The position numbers and the translations under genes are program-made. The notes below the pieces were generated by a model. It saw only the letters and a list, made by a program, of their open reading frames with translations, made no database searches and had not been told where the DNA came from. Below, piece by piece: positions 26,637 to 40,020 of a DNA stretch of 64,000 nucleotides; position 1 is the first letter of the stretch, and each line of letters begins with the position of its first letter. Source of the DNA: Aquiflexum balticum DSM 16537. GTDB taxonomy: Bacteria > Bacteroidota > Bacteroidia > Cytophagales > Cyclobacteriaceae. Location of the stretch: positions 1,240,001 through 1,304,000 of the forward strand of contig NZ_LT838813.1 of NCBI RefSeq assembly GCF_900176595.1, written 5' to 3'.

Positions 26637-27551
26637 TCATTGTTCTTCCAAAAGATCATTGTCCAAGACCGTAATGATATTGGCGATCAGGCCAACAGTT
26701 GAGGTATAAAAATCCGGTTGGATATTTTCGAAAGTATCTGTCGTTTTGTGATAGTCTTTGTGGTCTTCTACTCCAAAATAAATGAAGGGAATACCGTTTT
26801 TATGAAATTGGGAATGGTCAGAGGCATTGGTCCAATCATCCCTACCTGTACCGGGAACATCATGTCCAAAAAGTAACTTAGGTTGTTGGCTTATTGCTAC
26901 TTTTTCAATAATTGGTTTTAAAAAAGGGTAATGGTATGTTCCTGAGGCATAAATTTCATTGTCATCATTTCTACTGATCATATCCATGTTGATATTTAAA
27001 ATTACTTGCTCCAAAGGAAAAGGAAAATCATCCACCAAGGCTTTTGCGCCTTGATGGCCCATTTCTTCTGCATCCAAAGCAACAAACATCATGGAGTGCT
27101 TTGGCCTGTTATTTGAAAAGTATTCAGATAAGGCCAAGACAGCCGCAGTGCCAGAGGCATTATCATCTGCTCCATAAAAGATTTCATCCCCTTTGCGTCC
27201 CAGATGATCATAGTGGGCCATGATTACAATCAGTTTTTCAGATTCTGAACCAGGTAGAAAAGCAACAATATTCGCTGCCTTTTCATATAACTTTCCATCT
27301 CGACGATTGCGGAAATCAAAGTATTGTGTAAGATCAGGGTATTGGGATGTAAGCCCGAGTGAATAAAAGCGTTCTTTTATATATGCTCTTGCCTGAAGGC
27401 TTCCATCAGAAAGGGGCTTCCTTCCTTCCAATTCCTCGGAAGATAAATATTTGATATCCTGAAGAAGCTGTTCATTATTGATGTTTTGGGCGGAAGTAAA
27501 CTGTGGACAGGAGAGGAAAAAAAGTAGAAGAAAATTCAATAAATACTTCAT
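26637..27551 (-). CDS. M28 family zinc aminopeptidase, secreted
   Basis: The 304-residue precursor begins with a signal peptide (MKYLLNFLLLFFLSCPQFTSAQ). The metal ligands of M28 peptidases are seen in order: MAHYDHLG, YGADDNASGTAAVL, ALDAEEMGHQGA, NINMDMIS and a C-terminal SDHSQFHKNGIPF. Two zinc ions and a catalytic Glu (in DAEE) are expected. Such enzymes remove N-terminal amino acids from peptides outside the cytoplasm. The SCPQ in the signal could be a lipobox, but cleavage after SAQ is as likely. Its start is divergent from the next gene (73 bases apart). Confidence 0.88.
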   Translation of the reverse strand: MKYLLNFLLLFFLSCPQFTSAQNINNEQLLQDIKYLSSEELEGRKPLSDGSLQARAYIKERFYSLGLTSQYPDLTQYFDFRNRRDGKLYEKAANIVAFLPGSESEKLIVIMAHYDHLGRKGDEIFYGADDNASGTAAVLALSEYFSNNRPKHSMMFVALDAEEMGHQGAKALVDDFPFPLEQVILNINMDMISRNDDNEIYASGTYHYPFLKPIIEKVAISQQPKLLFGHDVPGTGRDDWTNASDHSQFHKNGIPFIYFGVEDHKDYHKTTDTFENIQPDFYTSTVGLIANIITVLDNDLLEEQ

Positions 27552-27624
27552 ATCGCTTTTTTGTTTTGGCCGTTATGTATATTCGTAAAAATAGTAAGGA
27601 TTAATCGCTCCAATATTAACAATT

Positions 27625-28620
27625 ATGAAATATCTTTCAGCGTTGTTGCTGCTTTTTGGTTTTTTCAAAGAGACAATTGCCCAAGCACCACTTCCAGATC
27701 ATTTTTTGGATGGAAAAGCAGTTGTTCTTATTTCAAATGCTCCTCAGGCAAGGCCTGTGTATACTTGGACTTACCTTGCTGAACAGATTCATTCAGGTCT
27801 TATTGATGCCGGAGGGGATCCGGTTGCCTACTATGAACTGGAAGATATAGCTATTTCGGAAGAGGTTCAGGCAGGTTATGCTGAGATGTTTTCCAAAAGA
27901 TTGATAACCAATATCGTGATCCTGACCAGAAAAGCAAATGGAAGTGTGGAGCTCAATATCGGAAGATTCACAGGAAACAGAAACATGCTTCCCAGTACCC
28001 AACTTTGGAACCTGTCAGCAGAATCTTTGGAACAGTTAAATCAATCACTAACCAATATCGGGCTGGCTCAGAAAACCAAAAACCTACTTGTAATAGATAT
28101 ACCTGAATTTCCTTCAGGAGCAAATGCGCTGGCTGCTTCCCAAAGATACCTCAGTCGTAATCCACTCAATTTGGATGTGTTTAAGTTGGGCATACCACTT
28201 TCCGGCTCATCTGGAGAAAGTGGATTTCTGAACAACTTCAGGTATGATTTGTTGGGAAAATCCCAAGAGCTTATTTTGGCGGAGCAAAAGTCGGAAAGGC
28301 AAGGTCTTGAAGCGCTGTTCAACCAATTGTATCCCTATCAGATCGAATTTCTGACCGAACCAAAAACAGATGCTGAGTTGCTCCGAGAAAGAATCCAGTT
28401 TGTTTTGATGAGAGTGGAGGCAAGAGAGGGAGATTTGATGCAAAATATGGGTATCCCGGTTGAAAATCCTGAGTCGAAGGACAGGATTGTGGTAAAATAT
28501 TATATTCGGTTTCTGGTCAGGAATGAACTATACATTGGGCCAATTTGGGATGCTGATCCCGATTGGAGAAAAGCCCTGGAAAATTTTCTAAATAATCTAA
28601 AAATAAAAGAGAGCCCTTAG
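27625..28620 (+). CDS. Secreted protein of unknown function
   Basis: The 331-residue precursor has a signal peptide ending near TIAQAP. The mature part looks globular, with Rossmann-like alternation (KAVVLISNAP, LITNIVILTRK, NLLVIDIPEF) followed by a helical C-terminal region with VKYYIRFLVRNELYIGPIW. I do not recognise the domain and no catalytic motif is evident. It is a single-gene unit on the plus strand, divergent from the M28 peptidase. Its TAG stop lies in the loop of a hairpin. Confidence 0.7.
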   Translation: MKYLSALLLLFGFFKETIAQAPLPDHFLDGKAVVLISNAPQARPVYTWTYLAEQIHSGLIDAGGDPVAYYELEDIAISEEVQAGYAEMFSKRLITNIVILTRKANGSVELNIGRFTGNRNMLPSTQLWNLSAESLEQLNQSLTNIGLAQKTKNLLVIDIPEFPSGANALAASQRYLSRNPLNLDVFKLGIPLSGSSGESGFLNNFRYDLLGKSQELILAEQKSERQGLEALFNQLYPYQIEFLTEPKTDAELLRERIQFVLMRVEAREGDLMQNMGIPVENPESKDRIVVKYYIRFLVRNELYIGPIWDADPDWRKALENFLNNLKIKESP

Positions 28621-28628
28621 GGGGCTCT
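28601..28628 (-). terminator. Hairpin at the gene end, better placed as a minus-strand terminator
   Basis: AGAGCCC (28610-28616) pairs with GGGCTCT (28622-28628). On the plus strand it is followed by A-rich sequence, not T. On the minus strand it is followed by TTTTATTT, so it could end transcription of the triphosphatase gene (stop at 28898) after a 270-base untranslated tail. Nothing else is evident in 28621-28897. Confidence 0.5.
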
Positions 28629-28897
28629 AAAAAGATTATCGCTTACAAGTAGGTGATTAGCCTCTTTCCGCCTTTAAAATCATTATTCAAATATGCTTTT
28701 TGCTTTTTGGATTCAATATTTTATATACCTCGAGAAGCATTCTGTTGCATTTTTCAAAACCAAATGTTTATTATTAGGATTTCTTATTTAAGAGTATTTT
28801 ATTTTATCAATAAAAATTGAATAAAATAAAATTTTCCCCAAAGCTACATAGAGATTTATTAAATATCTAATTGAAATAATCTATCGCCTATAGAGAA

Positions 28898-29470
28898 TCA
28901 ATGATAAATATTATCATTCACAAAAGGAATCAAGGCTAGAACAACAGCTTGTTGGTAATAGTTTTTCCTATCCAGTACGCCATTGGTCAAAATGCCTACA
29001 GCACCCTCGCCTTCTTTTGAATTTTCTTTTTGAAAGAATTTATCATCAGCCTCACCAAGTTCCATTCCGCTTCTGACCAGCTTGGCAATGGGATCGGGTA
29101 GGAAAAAAGCAGATGTCCTCGCTTTTCCTACTTTACCATCTCTATCTAAAATCACAACCCATGCAAAGGCATTCATTTCATCATTGAATTCCTCAACTCC
29201 GCCCTCTATTCCAACCCAATAATCAGCTTCAGGGAATATGGCTTTAGAATTTTTAGCCCTGTTCATAGCTCCTGTCAAAGTTTTCTTATCCCCTACAGGC
29301 TGAGCTTCAATATCAGAAGACACATTCAACCCTTCCACAAGGAAAGCACTTTCAAACATCTGATGAAACCCTGATTCAGTACAACTTATTTTAATGGGAT
29401 TTCTGCTCCCTACAATGACTAAATTTTGACGCTCTTGGTCTTTAATATTCTTTCTCTTAGGAAAAATCAT
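28898..29470 (-). CDS. yjjX: Inosine/xanthosine triphosphatase (non-canonical purine NTP phosphatase)
   Basis: The 190-residue cytosolic product fits the YjjX/PRRC1-type house-cleaning phosphatases that hydrolyse ITP and XTP. Signatures: VIVGSRNPIKISCTESGF (substrate-binding loop), QPVGDKKTLTGAMNRAKN, DYWVGIEGGVEEF with the acidic metal site, and EGAVGILTNGVLDRKNYY near the end. It removes deaminated purine nucleotides before they enter DNA or RNA. The YebC gene lies upstream on the same strand, 67 bases away, so the two may be co-transcribed. Confidence 0.9.
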   Translation of the reverse strand: MIFPKRKNIKDQERQNLVIVGSRNPIKISCTESGFHQMFESAFLVEGLNVSSDIEAQPVGDKKTLTGAMNRAKNSKAIFPEADYWVGIEGGVEEFNDEMNAFAWVVILDRDGKVGKARTSAFFLPDPIAKLVRSGMELGEADDKFFQKENSKEGEGAVGILTNGVLDRKNYYQQAVVLALIPFVNDNIYH

Positions 29471-29537
29471 GATATACAGTTATCGATTAAACACGCCTAA
29501 AGGTAATTAAATCTTTAAAATCAATGAATACAAATAA

Positions 29538-30245
29538 TTATGCAACGTTTGTGAAAACCTGATTGATATCATCATCTTCCTCAAGTCTTTCAATCATCTT
29601 GTTGATTTCCTCCTCCTGTTCTTCAGTCAACTCCACTGTAGTAGCCGGAAACCATTGGAAATCCGCATTGATAATTTCAATTTGCTTGTCTTCAAGGATT
29701 TTTTGCATTTTTCCAAAATCCTCAAAAGCCGTGTAAACAAATATTTCACCCTCATTTTCAGCAATCTCTTCAAGGCCGAAATCTATCAGTTCGAGCTCCA
29801 ATTCCTCCATATCAAGATTGTTTTGAGAAAATCTGAAAACAGCTTTTTTGTCAAACATAAAGCTCACAGAACCCGAAGTTCCCAATGAACCACCTGATTT
29901 TGTAAAATAGCTTCGGATATTTGCCACGGTTCTATTGATATTATCGGTAGAGGTTTCAATGATAACAGCCACACCGTAAGGCCCATAACCTTCGTAGACT
30001 ATTTCCTCGTAATCTTTTTCATCCTTATTGGAGGCCCGTTTGATTGCAGCTTCAATTCTGTCCTTGGGCATGGATGCCCCTTTGGCATTTTGGATTATTG
30101 TTCGAAGTTTTGAATTATTGGAAGGGTCCGGTCCGCCTGCTTTCACAGCCATCACTATCTCTTTTCCAAGGCGGGTAAAAACCTTGGACATCTGACTCCA
30201 ACGCTTAAATTTTCTTTCTTTTCGAAATTCAAAAGCTCTTCCCAT
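29538..30245 (-). CDS. yebC: YebC/PmpR family protein
   Basis: The 235-residue product is a standard YebC (TACO1) protein: MGRAFEFRKERKFKRW at the start, KAGGPDPSNNSKLRTII, MPKDRIEAAIKRAS, YEGYGPYGVAVIIE, NIRSYFTKSGGSLG. The family has been described as DNA-binding regulators and, more recently, as translation factors that relieve stalling at proline-rich sequences. The lysine/arginine-rich N-terminus lacks the AGHSKW start of E. coli YebC, as is usual for the PmpR subgroup. It is encoded upstream of the triphosphatase on the minus strand. Confidence 0.93.
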   Translation of the reverse strand: MGRAFEFRKERKFKRWSQMSKVFTRLGKEIVMAVKAGGPDPSNNSKLRTIIQNAKGASMPKDRIEAAIKRASNKDEKDYEEIVYEGYGPYGVAVIIETSTDNINRTVANIRSYFTKSGGSLGTSGSVSFMFDKKAVFRFSQNNLDMEELELELIDFGLEEIAENEGEIFVYTAFEDFGKMQKILEDKQIEIINADFQWFPATTVELTEEQEEEINKMIERLEEDDDINQVFTNVA

Positions 30246-30398
30246 TTCTGTTTGTTGATTTAAAGGTGGGTAAAATTAATAAATCTTTTTTTATAGCCTA
30301 AAATGAAGTGTTTTCAATCCAAACAATTAAACATTTTAATTCCAGTTACAGCAAAAATCAATAGATTTACAATCTAGTTCTACAATAAAATTTTTATA

Positions 30399-31742
30399 AT
30401 GACACAGTCTGTATTTAGTCCGATCCCTAATATTCCCAATCCCAAACATAAACGAATCGTAATTGTGGGTGCAGGATTTGCAGGTTTGAAATTAGCCCAA
30501 GATTTGGCACATTCCGATTTTCAGATAGTAATTTTAGATAAAAACAATTATCATATGTTTCAGCCGCTGCTATACCAGGTAGCAACCGCGGCATTATCTC
30601 CCAGTGCTGTTTCTTTTCCCCTGAGACGTCTTTTTCATAAAATTGATAATGTTATATTCAGGATGGCTGTGGTAAAAGAAATTGATAAAAAGCAAAATCA
30701 AATCCACACAAATTTAGGTTCGATAAGTTATGATTACCTGGTCTTATCTCAAGGGGCCAACACCAATTATTTTGGAAATCAGAACATCCAAAAATTCTGT
30801 GCCCCAATGAAATCCACTTCGGAGGCTCTTTATATCCGGAATAAAATCATCTCCAACTATGAAAGAGCAGTCAATCTGGAAAGTGAAAAAGAAAGAAAAC
30901 CCATCATGAATGTTGTAGTTGTTGGGGGCGGTGCTACTGGAGTGGAATTAGCAGGTTCGATTGCGGAATTAAGAAACAAAGTACTTCCAAGAGATTATCC
31001 TCAGCTTTCTTTCAAAAATATGAGGGTAATTTTAATTGAGGCCGGGAATTCTCTTTTGTCCGGCCTAAAACCAAAATCCCGGGATAAAGCCCTGCATTAT
31101 TTGAAAAAACTCGGTGTTGAAGTCATGCTCAATACCATGGTGGAGGATTATGATGGCTTTACAGTGAAATTGAAAGACAAAGAGCCTATAGAAACCCTAA
31201 CCTTGTTATGGGCTGCCGGTATCAAAGCCAATTCATTGGAAGGTATTGAGGCTGACCAAAGAGCTCCAAATGGAAGGCTTTTAGTGGATGAATTCAATCG
31301 CTTACAAAAGGAGAAAAATATATTTGTTTTAGGGGACCAGTGTCTACAAGTGGGTGAAAAATCCCCTCATGGACATCCGCAGGTTGCCCAAGTTGCTATT
31401 CAGCAAGCGGGTAATCTTGCAAAAAATTTCAAATTGGAGTTGAAAAATAAAGCGTGGAAACCTTTCCAATACAAGGATTTGGGTTCCATGGCCACAGTAG
31501 GTAAATCAATGGCCGTTGTGGATTTACCTTTTATAAGTTTTCATGGGTTTTTTGCTTGGTTCGTATGGCTATTTGTGCACTTAATGGCCATTTTGGGTGT
31601 CAAAAACAAACTCATGGTCTTCCTTACCTGGTCCTGGAAATACCTTTCATTTGATCCAAGTCTACGATTATTGATTAGACCAAGATATGTCAAGGACTTC
31701 AAAAGACAGTGGATGTTGGAAGAGAAGGATTATGAGGACTGA
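30399..31742 (+). CDS. ndh: Type II NADH dehydrogenase (NDH-2)
   Basis: The 447-residue product is an NDH-2-like flavoprotein that oxidises NADH and reduces quinone without pumping protons. It has the FAD fold IVIVGAGFAGLKLAQDL (residues about 20-36), NYHMFQPLLYQVATAAL (a hallmark of NDH-2), the second dinucleotide fold VVVVGGGATGVELAGSI (about 174-190), IFVLGDQC, and VAQVAIQQAGNLAKN. The C-terminal 80 residues are hydrophobic/aromatic (FHGFFAWFVWLFVHLM) and dock it to the inner membrane. Monocistronic; start ATG 30399. Confidence 0.93.
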   Translation: MTQSVFSPIPNIPNPKHKRIVIVGAGFAGLKLAQDLAHSDFQIVILDKNNYHMFQPLLYQVATAALSPSAVSFPLRRLFHKIDNVIFRMAVVKEIDKKQNQIHTNLGSISYDYLVLSQGANTNYFGNQNIQKFCAPMKSTSEALYIRNKIISNYERAVNLESEKERKPIMNVVVVGGGATGVELAGSIAELRNKVLPRDYPQLSFKNMRVILIEAGNSLLSGLKPKSRDKALHYLKKLGVEVMLNTMVEDYDGFTVKLKDKEPIETLTLLWAAGIKANSLEGIEADQRAPNGRLLVDEFNRLQKEKNIFVLGDQCLQVGEKSPHGHPQVAQVAIQQAGNLAKNFKLELKNKAWKPFQYKDLGSMATVGKSMAVVDLPFISFHGFFAWFVWLFVHLMAILGVKNKLMVFLTWSWKYLSFDPSLRLLIRPRYVKDFKRQWMLEEKDYED

Positions 31743-31752
31743 ATTTTGAATG

Positions 31753-32199
31753 TCAGACTTTCCCTACCCGGTTGATAATCTGGGCTAAATAACCATTCGG
31801 AAGTCCATTCTCCTTGCCTCCTTGAACAATGACTTTCCAGTAGGATTCTTGTGGAAAAATTCCCCCTATGGTTTTTTCTGATACAAAAGTGTATGCATCA
31901 ATTTTACCTGCTTTGGTTAAAATCTCTTTTTGGATAAATTTATAACCTGGTTCAGAACCAAGAAAAAACTCCCGATCCGCTTCGGCTACTTCGTAAACCA
32001 AACCATACACCGATTCATTTTGACTTTGAACAATATTGGCCCTGGCAGTTCCATCTGCATTGGGATGATTGAATCTAAATCCATGATGAAGTAATACCCC
32101 AACCCCGATTTTGTTTGGCTTAATCTTTAACCTACTATCAAGAGTGGATTCATCCATATTACTGGCATAGCCGAAATAATAAAATTTTTCCATTTCCAT
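31753..32199 (-). CDS. Gamma-glutamylcyclotransferase-like protein
   Basis: The 148-residue product has YFGYASNM at the N-terminus, the GGCT-fold substrate loop, followed by HGFRFNHPN, ESVYGLVYEVAEAD and a C-terminal NGLPNGYLAQI. This is the gamma-glutamylcyclotransferase/AIG2-like fold, which cyclises gamma-glutamyl amines to 5-oxoproline. The candidate catalytic acid is the Glu in FLGSEPGYK. Exact substrate unknown. Convergent with ndh (10 bases between stops). Met3 is an equally good start. Confidence 0.82.
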   Translation of the reverse strand: MEMEKFYYFGYASNMDESTLDSRLKIKPNKIGVGVLLHHGFRFNHPNADGTARANIVQSQNESVYGLVYEVAEADREFFLGSEPGYKFIQKEILTKAGKIDAYTFVSEKTIGGIFPQESYWKVIVQGGKENGLPNGYLAQIINRVGKV

Positions 32200-32396
32200 A
32201 TTTAAACAATATTGGTCAAAGACACCATTATTTTTTTAAGATTCATTAACAATATAATACAAATCCTTCCTTAAACCTTCATCCCAGACTTTGGTCTAAC
32301 CTACAATAAAGCACAAAAGGGAATGGAATAAACCCGGGAAGTTCCATCTTCTAAAAGTGTTAAACAATTATTGACTATTTAAATAAAGACAAAAAA

Positions 32397-32837
32397 ATGA
32401 AAAAGCTAATAATGATTGCTGCAATATTCATGATGACGTACGCAGGGGCATTTGCCCAAAGAGGTCAGCAAAAAGAAATGCAGTCCCCTGAACAAAGAGC
32501 GGAAAAGATGACTGCGAAAATGACGGAAGAATTGGGCCTTTCTGAAGATCAAAAACAAAAGATCTATCAAATCAATCTCGAGAATGCGAAAAAAAGGCAG
32601 GAACAGCGGGAATCAATGCAGGCAGAGCGAGAAGCAAAAAGAGCTGAAATGCAAGCACAGGCCAAAGCTCAAAACGACCAAATTGAGGCTATTCTGACCC
32701 CTGAGCAAAAAACAAAGTGGGAGGAAGTCAAAAAGGAAAACAGAAAAGAGATCCGTGAAGGAAGCAGAGGAGGAAAAGGCCACCGTGGTGGAAAAGGAAG
32801 TTCAGGAGGTAGAGGTAATTCCTCAACGAGTAGTTAA
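32397..32837 (+). CDS. Spy/CpxP-like periplasmic protein with Gly/Arg-rich tail
   Basis: The 146-residue precursor has a signal peptide ending GAFAQRG. The body is a charged alpha-helical segment with two LTxxQ-type motifs (LGLSEDQKQKIYQ and ILTPEQKTKWEE), as in Spy/CpxP and DUF4890-like envelope stress proteins that bind unfolded proteins. The last 25 residues are Gly, Arg, Lys and Ser rich (GGKGHRGGKGSSGGRG), an unusual basic, disordered tail. It stands alone and is followed by a strong terminator. Confidence 0.82.
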   Translation: MKKLIMIAAIFMMTYAGAFAQRGQQKEMQSPEQRAEKMTAKMTEELGLSEDQKQKIYQINLENAKKRQEQRESMQAEREAKRAEMQAQAKAQNDQIEAILTPEQKTKWEEVKKENRKEIREGSRGGKGHRGGKGSSGGRGNSSTSS

Positions 32838-32862
32838 TGATTTTGATTGGGTTTTATTTATT

Positions 32863-32898
32863 GCAAAAAAAGCAGGCCAATGGTCTGCTTTTTTTATT
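32863..32898. terminator. Bidirectional terminator
   Basis: Stem 32871-32878 / 32882-32889 (AGCAGGCC with GGTCTGCT, one G-T pair) between an A run (32864-32871) and a T run (32889-32896). It serves the Spy-like gene and the convergent lipocalin-like gene. Confidence 0.8.
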
Positions 32899-32910
32899 GA
32901 TACCTTATGT

Positions 32911-33396
32911 CTACTTGCGGAAATAGGTCATTGGAAATGGACCCGAGCAAAGTTCATTGGGTGCGCATTTATATTCAAGCACTAACTGTGACTTCCTTTC
33001 TTTTAGGGCTATGGTGTATTCTCTTTCTATTTTCCAGTCCGATCCGATAAGGTTATCCAATGCAGTATACCATTCCGTACTCCCTTCGGGAAGCGTCAAA
33101 AATTGGTCTCCTGTAAGCGTCAAAACATTTCCTATTAAACGGTATGTCCCCTTTGTGATTGAATTATACCCAAGGTCCATGTTGTTATCTTGCTGTCGGG
33201 CCGTACTTCTGTTTTCAAATGTACCGTCCTCATAGAATTCATACGTGTCGACATAAAACAGTTGTGACTCTTGTTGATATCTACTCAATTCCCAAGTTCC
33301 ATGAAGGTTTTCCTGACTAAAATCGGAGTCATCAATATTACAGGATAGCGTGATGCAAAGGATTGTAGCAAGTATTGGTAAAGAATATATTTTCAT
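32911..33396 (-). CDS. Lipocalin-like lipoprotein
   Basis: The 161-residue precursor begins MKIYSLPILATILCITLSCNI, a lipoprotein signal with Cys19 as the likely lipidated residue. The mature part has the Bacteroidota lipocalin-like pattern: LHGTWELSRYQQ, TYEFYEDGTFENRS, GTYRLIGNVLTL, and later beta strands (EREYTIALKERKSQLVLEYKC). Two Cys near the end (YKCAPNELC) may form a disulfide. Probably an outer-membrane lipoprotein with a small beta-barrel binding domain; the ligand is unknown. Confidence 0.8.
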   Translation of the reverse strand: MKIYSLPILATILCITLSCNIDDSDFSQENLHGTWELSRYQQESQLFYVDTYEFYEDGTFENRSTARQQDNNMDLGYNSITKGTYRLIGNVLTLTGDQFLTLPEGSTEWYTALDNLIGSDWKIEREYTIALKERKSQLVLEYKCAPNELCSGPFPMTYFRK

Positions 33397-33544
33397 GGTA
33401 TCGGCAAGTTATGGTTTTTGATTAGGACGTTCTCAGATTGAATTTTGTCCTACTTGAAGCTTTAATTATTGTGAAAAAGTAAAAACATATTCTTTTTTCG
33501 GTTTTTTCTCACTGGAACTTGAAAGTAATGTTGAATTTTTAACC

Positions 33545-33577
33545 AAAAAGAGCAGGCCAAGGGCCTACTCTTTTTAA
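33545..33577 (-). terminator. Terminator of the gltB-gltD transcript
   Basis: AAAAAGAGCAGGCC (33545-33558) pairs with GGCCTACTCTTTTT (33562-33575) with one mismatch. It lies 75 bases beyond the gltD stop on the minus strand and there runs into CTTTTTGG. Its outer A/T arms also allow function on the plus strand. Confidence 0.8.
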
Positions 33578-33650
33578 TTTAGATTGTTTATATAACAATC
33601 ACAAACTAAACCTGCTATCGCATGTACTCTTTATTTATAGTTCATTGCTT

Positions 33651-35132
33651 TCAATTCGATTCATAAATGATACTTTCTTCTATTTCAAAAAAACCTTCAT
33701 CTTTTCTGGGAAGTGAAGATGTGCCCTGAAGAAATTCATCCACTTTTACAGCAGCTTCCCTTCCTTCCGAAATCGCCCAAACCACCAAAGATTGACCCCT
33801 TCTCATATCTCCAGCCAAAAAAACCTTTTGATTGGTACTTTGGTACTCTTTGGATTTTGGAAGAGAATTTTCCATGGTCTTGACCCCAAATGCCTCCAAT
33901 AGGCCATTCTTAGCAGGACCGGTATATCCTATGGCAATAAATGCAAGATCACAGGGGATTGTCCTTTCAGTTCCGGTAATTTCAACAAACTGCATTCTGC
34001 CATTTTCTGCCTTCCATTCCAGATCCACCAAAACCAAACCACTTACTTCACCTTTTTCATTTCCAACAAATTCTTTGGTCAATATTGAAAATACCCTTTC
34101 GGCACCTTCTTCATGGGAACTTGAGGTTTTCAGAGTCATTGGCCATTCTGGCCATGGATTTAGGTTGGTCCTCTGTTTGGGCGGTTTTGGCAATAACTCC
34201 AATTGAGTAATTGAAGCAGCTCCATGTCTGTTTGATGTCCCGATACAATCAGAACCCGTATCCCCTCCTCCGATTACAATCACATTTTTATTTTCTGCAG
34301 AGATCGGGTTTCTATCAATTTCTCCGGCAATTACCTGGTTTTGTTTCCCCAGAAAATCCATCGCAAAATGAACCCCTTTTAAATCTGACCCTTTAATTTT
34401 TAGTTCTCTTGGCTGTTGGGCACCTGTAGCTAAAATTACGGCATCAAAATTCCTGATGATGTTTTCAGCCTTAATATTAAATCCGACATCCGTATTGGTG
34501 CTGAATATCACACCCTCCTTCTCCATGATTTCCACTCTCCGGTCAATGACCCATTTCTCTAATTTGAAGTCAGGAATTCCATAGCGGAGCAATCCTCCCA
34601 CTTTATTGTCCTTCTCAAAAACAGTCACTTCATGTCCGGCCTGATTAAGTTGATCCGCTGCTGCCAAACCGGCAGGCCCTGAACCGATCACAGCAACAGA
34701 TTTGCCGGTTCTTTGCTTTGGAGGTCTTGGTACAACGAATCCTAATTCGTATGCTTTTTCCGCTATATTTTTCTCAATCAGTTCAATAGCGACAGGATCC
34801 TTATTGATTCCCAGTACGCAGGAAGCTTCGCACGGCGCAGGGCAAATCCTACCCGTAAATTCCGGAAAGTTATTGGTGCTTTTTAAAATATTGAAGGCCT
34901 CTTCCCACTCATTTCGATATACTGCATCGTTGAAGTCGGGAATGAGATTTCCCAATGGACAACCCTGATGACAAAACGGTATGCCACAATCCATACACCT
35001 TGCAGATTGCTCATTTAGCTTCTGCCCATCAAACGGTTTATATATTTCCTTATAATCATTGACCCTTTCTTCAGGGTTTCTTGATTCAGGTAATTCTCTT
35101 TTAAATAGTATAAATCCTTCTTTCGCTCCCAT
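33651..35132 (-). CDS. gltD: Glutamate synthase small subunit
   Basis: The 493-residue iron-sulfur flavoprotein supplies electrons from NAD(P)H to the large subunit. Visible: the N-terminal cysteine clusters CMDCGIPFCHQGCPLGNLIP and CPAPCEASCVLGI (two 4Fe-4S sites), the FAD fold AVIGSGPAGLAAADQL, the NAD(P)-binding VIGGGDTGSDCIGTS, and the C-terminal VFLAGDMRRGQSLVVWAI. Its ATG is one base after the gltB TAA, so the two are translationally coupled. Reaction of the complex: 2-oxoglutarate + glutamine to two glutamates. Confidence 0.97.
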   Translation of the reverse strand: MGAKEGFILFKRELPESRNPEERVNDYKEIYKPFDGQKLNEQSARCMDCGIPFCHQGCPLGNLIPDFNDAVYRNEWEEAFNILKSTNNFPEFTGRICPAPCEASCVLGINKDPVAIELIEKNIAEKAYELGFVVPRPPKQRTGKSVAVIGSGPAGLAAADQLNQAGHEVTVFEKDNKVGGLLRYGIPDFKLEKWVIDRRVEIMEKEGVIFSTNTDVGFNIKAENIIRNFDAVILATGAQQPRELKIKGSDLKGVHFAMDFLGKQNQVIAGEIDRNPISAENKNVIVIGGGDTGSDCIGTSNRHGAASITQLELLPKPPKQRTNLNPWPEWPMTLKTSSSHEEGAERVFSILTKEFVGNEKGEVSGLVLVDLEWKAENGRMQFVEITGTERTIPCDLAFIAIGYTGPAKNGLLEAFGVKTMENSLPKSKEYQSTNQKVFLAGDMRRGQSLVVWAISEGREAAVKVDEFLQGTSSLPRKDEGFFEIEESIIYESN

Positions 35133-35133
35133 C

Positions 35134-39624
<4,491 letters not shown>

Positions 39625-40020
39625 TATATATTAATTTAATAGGTTTTTTTAATTTGAGTTGCAAAATTTACAAAAAATTTTCTTTTTATTAAAATTGACG
39701 TAAGAAAAGCACTATTGTAATAAATAGTTTACATATAAATGAACACTTATTTATCATTAACAAAAAATATATATTGGTTAAAATATTAGGCAGTTTTTAT
39801 AATTATTGTCAATAATTTAAAATTATCAGTTTAAAAACAAACGTAAATTTTTGATTTAGCCAGAAGTATTGGCAAAACTGATTAAAGAGAAAAAAGTCAG
39901 ATTTTTTTAAAATTATTTATTGCGGACTTTTTAAAAAAGTAAATTTCGGAAAGGTTCTGATACAATGAATAAGAAATTAAATTCTGATTTATTCACAAAA
40001 CACAGAATTAGGTAAATAGT
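39625..40020. other. AT-rich intergenic region upstream of gltB
   Basis: Between gltB and gldE are 396 bases that are very AT-rich and carry no credible ORF. It should hold the gltB promoter, but I find no good TTTG/TAnnTTTG pair on the minus strand. A small inverted repeat, ACTTTTTAAAAAAGT (39926-39940), and a longer pair GAAAAAAGTC / GGACTTTTT (39889-39898 / 39924-39932) are candidates for a weak gldE terminator. No DnaA box was seen. Confidence 0.4.
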
